64,000 nucleotides of DNA, taken from NCBI GenBank assembly GCA_035063765.1, contig JAPSFT010000002.1, forward strand, positions 90,646 through 154,645, written 5' to 3'. Origin of the DNA: Deltaproteobacteria bacterium. Its GTDB lineage: Bacteria > Myxococcota_A > UBA9160 > PR03. Shown here piece by piece: positions 28,732 through 39,693 of this stretch; positions within the stretch are counted from its first letter, which is position 1; each line of letters begins with the position of its first letter. The notes beneath the pieces were generated by a model. That model saw nothing but the letters and a program-made list of their open reading frames with translations, did not search any database and had not been told where the DNA came from. The translations under genes and the position numbers were made by a program.

Positions 28732-28756
28732 CGCCCCCTGGGCACTCGGTTATCTA
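28728..28756 (+). promoter_or_regulatory. rplM: Predicted rplM-rpsI promoter
   Basis: TTGACG (28728-28733), 17-base spacer, TATCTA (28751-28756), 24 bases before the rplM ATG. The -35 contains the truA stop TGA. One of the best matches in the window. Confidence 0.7.
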
Positions 28757-28779
28757 CCGCCGACTTCCAGGAGCCCCGG

Positions 28780-29235
28780 ATGCCCGCCGCCCGCCCGCCG
28801 CGCCCGACGCGGTCGATCAAGCCGTCCGAAGTGACCCCGCGCTGGTGGGTCGTGGACGCCGCCGATCAGACCCTCGGGCGGCTCTCGACGCGGATCGCGT
28901 CGCTGCTGCGCGGCAAGCACCGCGTGCTCTTCACGCCGCACGCCGACAACGGCGACTTCGTCGTGGTGGTGAACGCCGCAAAGGTGAAGCTGACCGGGCG
29001 CAAGCGCGAGCAGAAGGTCTACTACCGCCACACGGGCTACGTCGGCCACCTGAAGTCGCGCACCGCGGACCAGGTCCTGCGCGGTGCGCACCCCGAGCGC
29101 GTGGTCGAGGAGGCGGTACGCGGCATGCTCCCGCACAACGCGCTCGGCCGGAAGCTCTACCGGAAGCTCAAGGTCTACGCGGGCCCCGAGCATCCCCACG
29201 CCGCACAGAAGCCGGAGGTCCTGAGCGTTGGCTGA
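28780..29235 (+). CDS. rplM: 50S ribosomal protein L13
   Basis: 151 residues. [73 protein letters not shown] and [14 protein letters not shown] are the standard L13 blocks. CAGGAG precedes the ATG. An assembly protein of the large subunit; co-transcribed with rpsI, whose TTG start overlaps its end. Confidence 0.97.
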   Translation: MPAARPPRPTRSIKPSEVTPRWWVVDAADQTLGRLSTRIASLLRGKHRVLFTPHADNGDFVVVVNAAKVKLTGRKREQKVYYRHTGYVGHLKSRTADQVLRGAHPERVVEEAVRGMLPHNALGRKLYRKLKVYAGPEHPHAAQKPEVLSVG

Positions 29236-29626
29236 ACTCGCCCTCGCCAAGCCGGCCACGGGCAAGCGCAAGATGGCCGTGGCGCGCGTCCGCATGAAGC
29301 CCGGAACGGGCACGATCCTGGTCAACGGCCGCACGCTCGACGACTACTTCGGGCGCGAGGTGCTGCGCACGGTCGTGAAGCAGCCGCTCGACCTCGTGAA
29401 CCAGGCGACGCGCTGGGACGTGGCCGCGAGCGTGCACGGCGGCGGCCCCACCGGCCAGGCCGGCGCGCTGCGCCACGGCATCGCCCGCGCGCTGATCCGG
29501 ATCGACGAGTCGCTCCGCCCGCAGATCAAGCGCGGCGGCTTCCTCACGCGCGACGCGCGCAAGAAGGAACGCAAGAAGTACGGCCAGCGCGGCGCCCGGG
29601 CGCGCTTCCAGTTCTCGAAGCGCTGA
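29228..29626 (+). CDS. rpsI: 30S ribosomal protein S9
   Basis: 132 residues, TTG start overlapping the rplM stop by 8 bases. [40 protein letters not shown] and the conserved C-terminal tail [17 protein letters not shown], whose final SKR reaches the P-site tRNA. A hairpin follows the stop after 26 bases. Confidence 0.97.
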   Translation: MAELALAKPATGKRKMAVARVRMKPGTGTILVNGRTLDDYFGREVLRTVVKQPLDLVNQATRWDVAASVHGGGPTGQAGALRHGIARALIRIDESLRPQIKRGGFLTRDARKKERKKYGQRGARARFQFSKR

Positions 29627-29652
29627 TCGACCCGGCGCGGTCCGACTCGCTC

Positions 29653-29682
29653 CGAACGGGAGGCCCGGCGGCCTCCCGTTCG
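29653..29682 (+). terminator. 13-bp hairpin terminator after rpsI
   Basis: CGAACGGGAGGCC pairs exactly with GGCCTCCCGTTCG around a CGGC loop. It lies 27 bases after the rpsI stop and before the next promoter. No T-run follows, as is common in GC-rich genomes. Confidence 0.65.
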
Positions 29683-29710
29683 TGCGTTCGGCCGCCGATC
29701 GGGAGCCGAT

Positions 29711-29740
29711 TTGACAGGCGGGGAGGCCCGGCGGTACAAC
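29711..29740 (+). promoter_or_regulatory. Predicted NUDIX-pyrG promoter
   Basis: A perfect TTGACA (29711-29716), 18-base spacer, TACAAC (29735-29740). About 100 bases of leader precede the NUDIX start. Confidence 0.65.
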
Positions 29741-29843
29741 CTGGGCCGTCCGCATCCCCCGTTCCCGTTCTCTCCATTCCAGCCACGCGCCCTCCTCCGG
29801 GGCGCCCGCACGCCCCGAGCGTCGCTCGGTGAGGGGAAGGGCG

Positions 29844-30311
29844 GTGACGCGCTACCACGCCAGCCACCCGACGGAGATCCGGCTCTCGGTGTCGGCGGTG
29901 GTCTGGCGCAGCGAGCGCAGCGGCGGGCGCAGCCTCCTGCTCATGCAGCGCAGCGACAACGGCCACTGGGGCCTCCCGGGGGGATACGTCGAGCGGGGGG
30001 AGTCCGTCTCGGCGGCGGCCGCGCGGGAGGTCTTCGAGGAGACCGGCGTGCGCGTTGCGCTCGGGCGCCTCGTCGGGGTCTACTCGGATCCGGGCTCGAT
30101 GGTGATCGAGTACGCGGCAGGCCGGCGCGTGCACGCGGTGAACCTCTGCTTCGAGGCGACCGCCGTCGGGCAGGGCGCGCCGACTACGCCGGACGAGGCA
30201 CTCGCCAGCGGCTACTTTGCCCTCGACGCGCTGCCCGAGCCGCTCGTCCCGATCCACCGGGTGCGCATCGAGGACGCTGCCGCCGGCCAGTTGGAGGCCT
30301 TGGTCCGATGA
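29844..30311 (+). CDS. NUDIX hydrolase
   Basis: 155 residues, GTG start preceded by GAGGGGAAGGG. The NUDIX box GX5EX7REUXEEXGU is intact: GYVERGES followed by [20 protein letters not shown] precedes it. Members hydrolyse nucleoside diphosphates linked to another moiety; substrate cannot be deduced. It lies 40 bases before pyrG and probably shares its transcript. A GTG five codons earlier is possible. Confidence 0.85.
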   Translation: MTRYHASHPTEIRLSVSAVVWRSERSGGRSLLLMQRSDNGHWGLPGGYVERGESVSAAAAREVFEETGVRVALGRLVGVYSDPGSMVIEYAAGRRVHAVNLCFEATAVGQGAPTTPDEALASGYFALDALPEPLVPIHRVRIEDAAAGQLEALVR

Positions 30312-30351
30312 CCGCTCCGGAGACGCACTCGGATCCGAGCAGGGGGGGATG

Positions 30352-31971
30352 ATGGCCGCTGGTCCGGGCCGCGCGACGAAGTTCATCTTCGTGACCGGCG
30401 GCGTGCTCTCGTCGCTCGGCAAGGGGCTCGCCTCGGCGTCGATCGGGGCGCTGCTCGAGGCCCGCGGCCTGCGCGTCTCCTTCCTCAAGCTCGACCCCTA
30501 CCTGAACGTCGACCCCGGGACCATGAACCCGTTCCAGCACGGCGAGGTCTACGTCACCGAGGACGGCGCCGAGACCGACCTCGACCTCGGCCACTACGAG
30601 CGCTTCACCCGCGCGACGATGGGCCGGATCAACAACGTGACCGCCGGCAAGGTCTACGAGACGGTCATCACCAAGGAGCGCCACGGCGAGTACCTGGGCG
30701 GCACCGTGCAGGTGATCCCGCACGTCACGGACGAGATCAAGCGCCGGATCCACCAGGCCGCCGAGGGCGGCGTCGACCTGCTGCTGGTCGAGGTGGGCGG
30801 CACCGTCGGCGACATCGAGTCGCTGCCCTTCCTGGAGGCGATCCGCCAGTTCCGCGCCGACGTCGGGCGCGAGAACGTGCTCTATGCCCACGTCGCGCTC
30901 GTGCCCTACGTGGCCGCCGCCGGCGAGCTCAAGACCAAGCCCGTCCAGCACTCGGTGAAGGAGCTCCGCGCGGTCGGCATCTCGCCCGACGTGATCCTGT
31001 GCCGCACCGACCGCTTCCTGCCGCGCTCGGTGAAGGAGAAGATCGCGCTCTTCTGCAACGTGGACGGCGATGCCGTCATCACCGCCAAGGACGTCGAGTC
31101 GATCTACGAGGTGCCGCTCGTCCTGCACGACGAGGGCCTCGACGAGAAGATCGTGAAGCTCCTCAACATCTGGACCGCGCGGCCGGCGCTCGAGAAGTGG
31201 CAGGACCTGATGGAGCGGATCCGCCATCCCGAGCGGACGATCACGATCGCGATGGTCGGCAAGTACGTGGACCTGACCGAGTCCTACAAGAGCCTGAACG
31301 AAGCGCTCCACCACGCGGGCTTCGCGCACCGCAGCCGGGTCGTGATCGAGTACATCGACTCCGAGAAGCTCGCCGATCCGGCGCAGCTCGCCCCCGTCGA
31401 CGGGATCCTGGTGCCGCACGGCTTCGGCTCGCGCGGCGTCGAGGGCAAGATCGTGGCGGTGCGCTACGCGCGCGAGCACGCCGTCCCGTACTTCGGGATC
31501 TGCTTCGGGCTGCAGATGGCGGTGATCGAGTACGCGCGCCACGTCGCCGGCCTGGCGGGCGCCAACTCGACCGAGGTGGACCCCGAGACGCCGTATCCCG
31601 TGATCGACTTCCTCCCCGAGCAGCGCGGTCTCAGCGAGAAGGGCGCCACCATGCGGCTCGGCGCCTGGCCCTGCGTGCTGCGCAAGGGCAGCAAGGCCTT
31701 CGCGGCCTACGGCCAGGAGAAGATCCGCGAGCGCCACCGCCACCGCTACGAGGTGAACCCCGAGCTGCGCGACCAGCTCTCGCGCGCCGGCCTCGTCTTC
31801 TCGGGGCTGTCGCCCGACGGGCGCCTCGTCGAGGTGGTCGAGCTCGCGGACCACCCCTGGTTCGTGGCCTGCCAGTACCACCCCGAGTTCCAGTCGCGCC
31901 CCTTCGCGCCCCATCCGCTCTTCGCCGCCTTCGTGCAGGCGGCGATCGCGCACCAGGGCGCGCGCCGCTAG
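30352..31971 (+). CDS. pyrG: CTP synthase
   Basis: 539 residues. The synthetase domain starts [20 protein letters not shown] and contains [20 protein letters not shown] and the regulatory [12 protein letters not shown]. The class I glutaminase domain has the nucleophile Cys in [10 protein letters not shown] and the HPE dyad in YHPEFQSRP. It aminates UTP to CTP. Two ATGs in a row (30349 and 30352) follow GGGGGGG; the second has the better spacing. Confidence 0.97.
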   Translation: MAAGPGRATKFIFVTGGVLSSLGKGLASASIGALLEARGLRVSFLKLDPYLNVDPGTMNPFQHGEVYVTEDGAETDLDLGHYERFTRATMGRINNVTAGKVYETVITKERHGEYLGGTVQVIPHVTDEIKRRIHQAAEGGVDLLLVEVGGTVGDIESLPFLEAIRQFRADVGRENVLYAHVALVPYVAAAGELKTKPVQHSVKELRAVGISPDVILCRTDRFLPRSVKEKIALFCNVDGDAVITAKDVESIYEVPLVLHDEGLDEKIVKLLNIWTARPALEKWQDLMERIRHPERTITIAMVGKYVDLTESYKSLNEALHHAGFAHRSRVVIEYIDSEKLADPAQLAPVDGILVPHGFGSRGVEGKIVAVRYAREHAVPYFGICFGLQMAVIEYARHVAGLAGANSTEVDPETPYPVIDFLPEQRGLSEKGATMRLGAWPCVLRKGSKAFAAYGQEKIRERHRHRYEVNPELRDQLSRAGLVFSGLSPDGRLVEVVELADHPWFVACQYHPEFQSRPFAPHPLFAAFVQAAIAHQGARR

Positions 31972-31972
31972 C

Positions 31973-32001
31973 TTGCGGCCACAGGGGCCTTTCCCTATTC
32001 G
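31973..32001 (+). promoter_or_regulatory. Predicted promoter of the tRNA pair
   Basis: TTGCGG (31973-31978), 17-base spacer, TATTCG (31996-32001), 25 bases before tRNA-Val and directly after the pyrG stop. Confidence 0.5.
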
Positions 32002-32025
32002 TCGGGGTCTCTCGAAGGGAGTCGC

Positions 32026-32101
32026 GGGGCGTTAGCTCAGCTGGAAGAGCGCCGTGTTCACACCGCGGAGGTCACTGGTTCGAGCCCAGTACGCCCCACC
32101 A
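32026..32101 (+). tRNA. tRNA-Val (CAC)
   Basis: 76 bases with encoded CCA. Acceptor GGGGCGT pairs ACGCCCC; D-arm GCTC/GAGC; anticodon stem CCGTG/CGCGG with loop TTCACAC, anticodon CAC (reads GTG); T-arm ACTGG TTCGAGC CCAGT. All arms fold. Confidence 0.95.
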
Positions 32102-32114
32102 TCCTTCGAACGAG

Positions 32115-32144
32115 CGAAGCCGTCCGGCCGCCGGAGCGGCTTCG
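32115..32144 (+). other. Hairpin between the two tRNA genes
   Basis: CGAAGCCG pairs with CGGCTTCG, enclosing a second stem TCCGG/CCGGA. It may guide processing of the two-tRNA transcript or separate them. Confidence 0.45.
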
Positions 32145-32151
32145 ACGGATC

Positions 32152-32228
32152 GGCCCAGTAGCTCAGTTGGATAGAGCGCTTGCCTCCGGAGCAAGAGGTC
32201 GCAGGTTCGAATCCTGCCTGGGTCACCA
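32152..32228 (+). tRNA. tRNA-Arg (CCG)
   Basis: 77 bases with encoded CCA. Acceptor GGCCCAG pairs CTGGGTC with one G-T; anticodon stem CTTGC/GCAAG with loop CTCCGGA, anticodon CCG (reads CGG); T-arm GCAGG TTCGAAT CCTGC. Its 3' end overlaps the stop codon of the convergent gene at 32223. Confidence 0.95.
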
Positions 32229-32849
32229 TCCCGCCCGGCGTCGCATCCGCCGTCGCGCGCCGAGCGCGAACACCGTCCACACCGCCACCGTGAGCCCGCC
32301 ACCGCGCGGCTCGGGCAAGGTGAACCGGATGGTGGCGCTTCCGGCGGTGTTCTCGAAGTCATCGTGGAAGGTGAGGAGCAGCTCCCCCTGATCGAGGCCG
32401 GCGCCGGAGTCGGGCAGGGCGTCTCCCGCGAACGCGCCCGGACCGGCGAGGATCAGGAACATGCCGTGGGGCCCGTAGCCCTCGATGGGAGGGCCGGTCG
32501 TGGCGTCCGTGAGCGCGGTCGCGGTGAGTTGGTCCGTCAGGTCGTAGACCTGGAGGGTTCCGCCCGCGCCCGCGCTCCAGGTGAAGCCGAGGTCCGGCAG
32601 CGTGGCGCTGAGGGACACGAGCGCGCCGAGGTAGTTGCCGGCGGTGGGATCCGGCTTGTTGTCGGCGACGGTCTCGTCGAAGACGAGCGTGCCCTCGACG
32701 CGCTCGACCTCGTCGAAGGAGGTCGCGAAGCTCCCCGAGACGCTCGTCACGTCGCCGGCGAAGGGGATCGTGACGTCGGCTGCGGCGATCGCCGGCGCAG
32801 CCGTGGTCCCGATGGCAAGCAGCAGCGACGCGATCCGCCCGCTCCGCAT
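32223..32849 (-). CDS. Secreted protein with PEP-CTERM-like C-terminus
   Basis: 208 residues. Signal peptide at the N-terminus (RSGRIASLLLAIGTTAAPAI, then AAAD). The middle is a beta-rich domain (VEGTLVFDETVADNKPDPT, GPHGMFLILAGPGAF) as in many PEP-CTERM exoproteins; no enzyme motif is seen. The C-terminus has LPEP, a weak hydrophobic stretch (GGGLTVAVWTVFALGA) and a basic end RRRMRRRAGW, resembling a PEP-CTERM tag. ATG 32849 has GGGGGGG at the right distance; a GTG five codons upstream is less likely. It follows ilvN by 31 bases on the same strand. The last codons overlap tRNA-Arg. Confidence 0.7.
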   Translation of the reverse strand: MRSGRIASLLLAIGTTAAPAIAAADVTIPFAGDVTSVSGSFATSFDEVERVEGTLVFDETVADNKPDPTAGNYLGALVSLSATLPDLGFTWSAGAGGTLQVYDLTDQLTATALTDATTGPPIEGYGPHGMFLILAGPGAFAGDALPDSGAGLDQGELLLTFHDDFENTAGSATIRFTLPEPRGGGLTVAVWTVFALGARRRMRRRAGW

Positions 32850-32880
32850 CGTCCCCCCCAGCACGCGTCGACGGGTCGGC

Positions 32881-33411
32881 TCAGGTCTCCGAGATGCCGC
32901 GCAGCATCAGGATCTTGCCCGAGCGCACGAGCTCGCGCAATCCGAAGGGGCGCAGGAGGCCGATGAAGGCGTCGAGCTTGTCGCTGGCGCCGTAGACGCG
33001 CAGCATCAGCGACTCCTGGCCGTAGTCGGTGACCTTGGCGCCGAAGTTCTCGGCGATCTGGAGGATCTGGGTGCGGTCCTCGAGCGGTGCGCGCAGCTTG
33101 ACGAGCGCGATCTCGGTCTCGTAGGCGTCGTCGTTGGTGTGGTCGTGGGCGTGGACCACGTCGACCAGCTTGTGGAGCTGCTTGATGATCTGCTCGAGGG
33201 TGGTGGGGTCCCCGCTCGAGGTGATCGTCATGCGCGAGAAGTCGTCGCCCTCGGCAGCGGGGCTCACGACCAGGCTCTCGATGTTGTAGGCGCGCCGCGA
33301 GAAGACGAGCGCGACGCGCACCAGCACGCCCGGCTTGTTGTTGACGACCAGCGAGATCGTGTGGACGCGCGGGCGCCGCGCGGGCGCGGGGGCCGGCTCA
33401 GGTGCTGCCAC
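32881..33411 (-). CDS. ilvN: Acetolactate synthase small (regulatory) subunit
   Basis: 176 residues, GTG start with GGAGAAG upstream, overlapping ilvB by 14 bases. The ACT domain is HTISLVVNNKPGVLVRVALV with FSRRAYNIESLVVSP; the second half has the ALS_ss_C block with EFGAK-like ENFGAKVTDYG. It confers valine feedback on IlvB. The alanine/proline leader (about 15 residues) before HTISL is atypical. Confidence 0.95.
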   Translation of the reverse strand: MAAPEPAPAPARRPRVHTISLVVNNKPGVLVRVALVFSRRAYNIESLVVSPAAEGDDFSRMTITSSGDPTTLEQIIKQLHKLVDVVHAHDHTNDDAYETEIALVKLRAPLEDRTQILQIAENFGAKVTDYGQESLMLRVYGASDKLDAFIGLLRPFGLRELVRSGKILMLRGISET

Positions 33412-35113
33412 TGGGCTTCTCCAGGCGGTGCTTCGGGGGCTCGATGATCATGTGCGAGACCGGCGCGCCGGCCGGGATCATCGGGAACACGTTGTCCTCC
33501 TTGATCACCTCGGCCACGACCACCGCCGGGCCCTGGACGGCGCGTGCTGCGCGGAGCTGGCGGTCGATGTCGGCGCCGCGCCGGATCCGGAAGGCCGCGA
33601 TCCCGTACGCCTCGGCGAGCTTCACGAAGTCGGGGTTGCCCTCGAGGTCCACGCCCGACAGGCGGTTCTCGTAGAAGAGCTCCTGCCACTGGCGCACCAT
33701 GCCGAGGTAGTTGTTGTTGATGATCAGGCAGCGGGCGGCGACGCCGTGCACCGCGGCGGTCGCGAGCTCCGCCATCGTCATCTGGAAGCCGCCGTCGCCG
33801 ACCACCGCCCACACCTCCGCCTCGGGACGCCCGAGCTTGGCGCCGATCGCGGCCGGCCAGCCGAAGCCCATCGTGCCCGCCCCGCCGGAGGTGATCCAGT
33901 GGCGGTTCGCCGTGGTCTTGCAGAACTGGGCGGCCCACATCTGGTGCTGGCCCACGTCGGCGGTGAGGACCGCCTTGCCCTCGGTCAGGTGGTGCAGCCG
34001 GTCGAGCACGTGCTGGGCGCGCAGGCCGCCCTTCCTGGCGTACTTGAGGGGATGCTGCCGGCGCCAGGCCTGGCACTGGCGGAGCCAGGCGACCGTGTGG
34101 CCGGGCTCGACCACCGCGAGCAGGTCCTCGAGCACGAGGCGCGCGTCGCCCTCGAGGCAGACGTCGGGCCGGATCACCTTGTTGAACTCGGCCGGGTCGA
34201 CGTCGAGGTGGATCTTCTTCGCCGTGGCGCAGAACTCGTCGACCTTGCCGGTCACGCGGTCGTCCCAGCGCGCGCCGATCGCGAAGATCAGGTCGCAGTG
34301 GACCACGGCCTTGTTGGCGTAGGCCGTTCCGTGCATGCCCATCATGCCGAGGTGGAGCGGGTGGGTCTCGTCGGCCGCGCCCTTGCCGAGGAGCGTGCTC
34401 ACGATCGGCGCGCGCAGTCGCTCGGCGAGCTGGGTCACGGCCTTGCCGGCGTCCGCGATCACGGCGCCGTGGCCGACGTAGAGCAGCGGCCGCTCGGCGG
34501 CCTGGAGGAGCCGCGCCGCCTCGGCGATGGCGGCGGCGTCCGCGCGGCCCGGCACCTCGTAGCCGGGCAGGTGCACCTCGTCGACGAAGGGCGCGTCGCA
34601 GGGGCCCGAGCTCACGTCCTTGGGGATGTCGATCAGGACCGGGCCCGGCCGGCCCGTGGTCGCGATGTGGAAGGCCTCGCGCAGGATGCGCGGGATGTCG
34701 GCCGCGCGCTTCACGAGGTAGCTGTGCTTCACGACCGGGTAGGTGATGCCGGTGACGTCCGCCTCCTGGAAGGCGTCCTTGCCGAGGTTCACGGTGTTGG
34801 TCTGGCCGGTGAGCACCACGATCGGCGAGGAGTCCATGAGGGCCGTCAGGAGGCCCGTCACGGTGTTGGTGGCGCCGGGGCCGGAGGTGACCAGGACGAC
34901 CCCGGGGCGGCCCGTGGCCCGGGCGTACCCGTCGGCCATGTGGGTCGCGCCCTGCTCGTGGCGGACAAGGATCAGCTCGATCCGGGAGTCGACCAGGGCG
35001 TCGAAGATCGGGATCGCGGCCCCGCCGGAGAGGCCGAAGATGTACTCGACCCCCTCCCGTTCGAGACACTGCACCAACTTCTCGGCGCCGGTGGGCACTT
35101 TGGCGTTCGACAT
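33398..35113 (-). CDS. ilvB: Acetolactate synthase large (catalytic) subunit
   Basis: 571 residues. Thiamine diphosphate enzyme: catalytic Glu53 in LVRHEQGATHMADGYARATG, FAD/substrate domain in the middle, TPP motif GDGGFQMTMAELATAA to INNNYLGMVRQWQE. It condenses two pyruvates, or pyruvate and 2-oxobutyrate. The ATG is 8 bases past the -10 of a strong promoter, so the mRNA is probably leaderless or nearly so. Followed by ilvN. Confidence 0.97.
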   Translation of the reverse strand: MSNAKVPTGAEKLVQCLEREGVEYIFGLSGGAAIPIFDALVDSRIELILVRHEQGATHMADGYARATGRPGVVLVTSGPGATNTVTGLLTALMDSSPIVVLTGQTNTVNLGKDAFQEADVTGITYPVVKHSYLVKRAADIPRILREAFHIATTGRPGPVLIDIPKDVSSGPCDAPFVDEVHLPGYEVPGRADAAAIAEAARLLQAAERPLLYVGHGAVIADAGKAVTQLAERLRAPIVSTLLGKGAADETHPLHLGMMGMHGTAYANKAVVHCDLIFAIGARWDDRVTGKVDEFCATAKKIHLDVDPAEFNKVIRPDVCLEGDARLVLEDLLAVVEPGHTVAWLRQCQAWRRQHPLKYARKGGLRAQHVLDRLHHLTEGKAVLTADVGQHQMWAAQFCKTTANRHWITSGGAGTMGFGWPAAIGAKLGRPEAEVWAVVGDGGFQMTMAELATAAVHGVAARCLIINNNYLGMVRQWQELFYENRLSGVDLEGNPDFVKLAEAYGIAAFRIRRGADIDRQLRAARAVQGPAVVVAEVIKEDNVFPMIPAGAPVSHMIIEPPKHRLEKPSGST

Positions 35114-35121
35114 GACATCGC

Positions 35122-35150
35122 ATCCTACAAGGCGTGTCTTTCGAGTGCAA
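35122..35150 (-). promoter_or_regulatory. ilvB: Predicted ilvBN promoter, giving a (near-)leaderless mRNA
   Basis: On the minus strand TTGCAC (35150-35145), 17-base spacer, TAGGAT (35127-35122). The start codon ends at 35111 and begins at 35113, leaving 8 bases after the -10. No ribosome-binding site fits in that space. Confidence 0.65.
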
Positions 35151-35208
35151 ATCGACCAGGATCTCTTGGAGCTGAACCAGATCAGGCATCAGTTCGGTCG
35201 AAATTGGA

Positions 35209-38088
<2,880 letters not shown>

Positions 38089-38137
38089 CGGGGGCTGGCA
38101 GGATAGCCGAGCTGCTCCGGCGGCCTACCATGGGGCG

Positions 38138-38872
38138 ATGCCGCTCTGGAGCCGGATCGGCACGTTTGCGAACGCGCTCGGCGCTGCCGCGTCGGCGCTG
38201 GCGGCCGAGCCCGCGGCGCCGCCGGCGGACGGCCGCCAGGCGGAGCGGGAGCGCATGGTCGCCGAGCAGATCGAGGCACGCGGCGTCCGTGAGCCGCGCC
38301 TGCTGGCGGCGCTGCGCAAGGTGCCGCGCCATCTGTTCGTGCCCGCCGAGCGCGCGGACGAGGCCTACGCCGACCGCGCCCTCGCGATCGGCCACGGCGC
38401 CACGATCAGCCAGCCCTATGTCGTAGCGGTGATGACCGAGGAGGCCGCCGTGGGGCCCGGCGAACGGGTTCTCGAGGTCGGTACCGGCTCGGGCTACCAG
38501 GCGGCGCTGCTCGCGGAGCTCGGCGCCGAGGTCTACACGATCGAGATCGTGGAGCCGCTCGCGCACGAGGCCGAGGCGAACCTGCGCCGGGCGGGCCATC
38601 CCGGCGTGCACGTCCGCGCCGGCGACGGCTATCGCGGCTGGCCGGAGGCCGCTCCCTTCGACGCGATCCTGGTCACGGCCGCCGCTCCGCGCGTGCCCGA
38701 GCCGCTTCTCGACCAGCTCGCGCCCGGCGGGCGCCTCGTGATCCCCGTGGACGTGGAGGACGGCGCCCAGGAGCTCCAGGTGCACGAGCGCACGCCGGAG
38801 GGGATCACGGTGCGCCGCGTCCTCGGCGTCCGCTTCGTACCGATGACCGGGGAGGTCCGGGATCCCGGCTAG
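38138..38872 (+). CDS. pcm: Protein-L-isoaspartate O-methyltransferase, possibly exported
   Basis: 244 residues, about 30 longer than the E. coli enzyme at the N-terminus. The PCMT core is clear: [40 protein letters not shown], the SAM-binding [18 protein letters not shown] and [21 protein letters not shown]. It repairs isoaspartyl damage. The N-terminal extension has a hydrophobic, signal-like stretch ([20 protein letters not shown]), so export is possible but not proven; an initiation point near MVAEQ would give the usual form. Confidence 0.92.
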   Translation: MPLWSRIGTFANALGAAASALAAEPAAPPADGRQAERERMVAEQIEARGVREPRLLAALRKVPRHLFVPAERADEAYADRALAIGHGATISQPYVVAVMTEEAAVGPGERVLEVGTGSGYQAALLAELGAEVYTIEIVEPLAHEAEANLRRAGHPGVHVRAGDGYRGWPEAAPFDAILVTAAAPRVPEPLLDQLAPGGRLVIPVDVEDGAQELQVHERTPEGITVRRVLGVRFVPMTGEVRDPG

Positions 38873-38902
38873 GCGGGCGGCCGGGTTGCCCGCGCCCTCG
38901 GA

Positions 38903-39640
38903 TCAGAGTCGATACGCGCGCGCGCGCTGCTCGACCCAGCACAGGAGCTCCTCCTGCAGGTCCGCCGGCACGGCGGTGAAGCGCAGCCCCATCCCGATCG
39001 GCGCGTTGAAGCGGCGCAGGTTGCCGGGCACGTTGTTCCACATCACCTGGGCGCCGAGGACCACCTCGCCGCCCGGCAGCGAGAAGAGGAGCTGCACCGC
39101 TCCGCCGCGCAGGGTGGGGCGCGGGGTTGCGACGTAGGCGCCGGTCGCGGAGAGGTTGTAGATCAGCGCCACCTTCTCGCCGTGCTTCGTGACGATGCGG
39201 GCAGGCAGATCGGCCGGGACGCGCTGCTCGGCGCGCGGGATCGCCGTGCCGTCGCGGTGCAGCGCCTGGTTCAGGACGAAGCGCAGCTCCTCGTCGCTGG
39301 CCGGCTCGAAGAGAGCGAAGGTCACGCCGGCCCTCCGCAGGCCCACGAGCGCGTCGGGCGCCGGGCGCGGGCCGAAGGCAACCCAGTGCATGCTGCCGCC
39401 TGGCCCATGCGCACCGAGCGCGCGGAGCGAGTCGTCCAGGTCCGGGAGCCCGTGGTCGCTCGCGACGAAGCCGGTCGGGAAGGCGCGCGGGCTTGCTGCC
39501 TGGACCCGCAGCGCGCTCTCGAGGGTTTCGGCGCAGACCCCCCGGCAGGCGCCGAGCAGGGAGAGCCGGCTCGCGAGCGTTCGCGAGCGCTCCTCCGGGC
39601 CGAGCACCAGGACCTGCTCTCGCTCGCGACCCTGCATCAT
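38903..39640 (-). CDS. PilZ-domain protein with receiver-like N-terminus
   Basis: 245 residues. Residues about 8-125 look like a degenerate receiver domain (EQVLVLGPEERSRTLASRLS). The C-terminal PilZ domain has both c-di-GMP contacts: R136xxxR140 (PRAEQRVPA) and NxSxxG at 162-167 (YNLSATGAYVA), followed by LFSLPGGEVVLGAQVMW. It is a likely effector of cyclic di-GMP. Two consecutive ATGs follow GGGAG. It lies 53 bases after the M20 peptidase gene on the same strand. Confidence 0.85.
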   Translation of the reverse strand: MMQGREREQVLVLGPEERSRTLASRLSLLGACRGVCAETLESALRVQAASPRAFPTGFVASDHGLPDLDDSLRALGAHGPGGSMHWVAFGPRPAPDALVGLRRAGVTFALFEPASDEELRFVLNQALHRDGTAIPRAEQRVPADLPARIVTKHGEKVALIYNLSATGAYVATPRPTLRGGAVQLLFSLPGGEVVLGAQVMWNNVPGNLRRFNAPIGMGLRFTAVPADLQEELLCWVEQRARAYRL

Positions 39641-39693
39641 GGGACACGCTCCCGGTGGGCGGATCGGCGTTCCGCAGGCGAACCTTGATGGTG

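Noticed and set aside
32223..32864. GTG start at 32864 for the secreted protein
   Set aside because: The run of seven G just before ATG 32849 fits a ribosome-binding site, and the signal peptide begins there.
38100..38128. uvrA promoter with -10 TATCCT on the minus strand
   Set aside because: The -10-like box is good but no -35-like hexamer exists at 16-18 bases, and no LexA-type box is visible in the 49-base gap.
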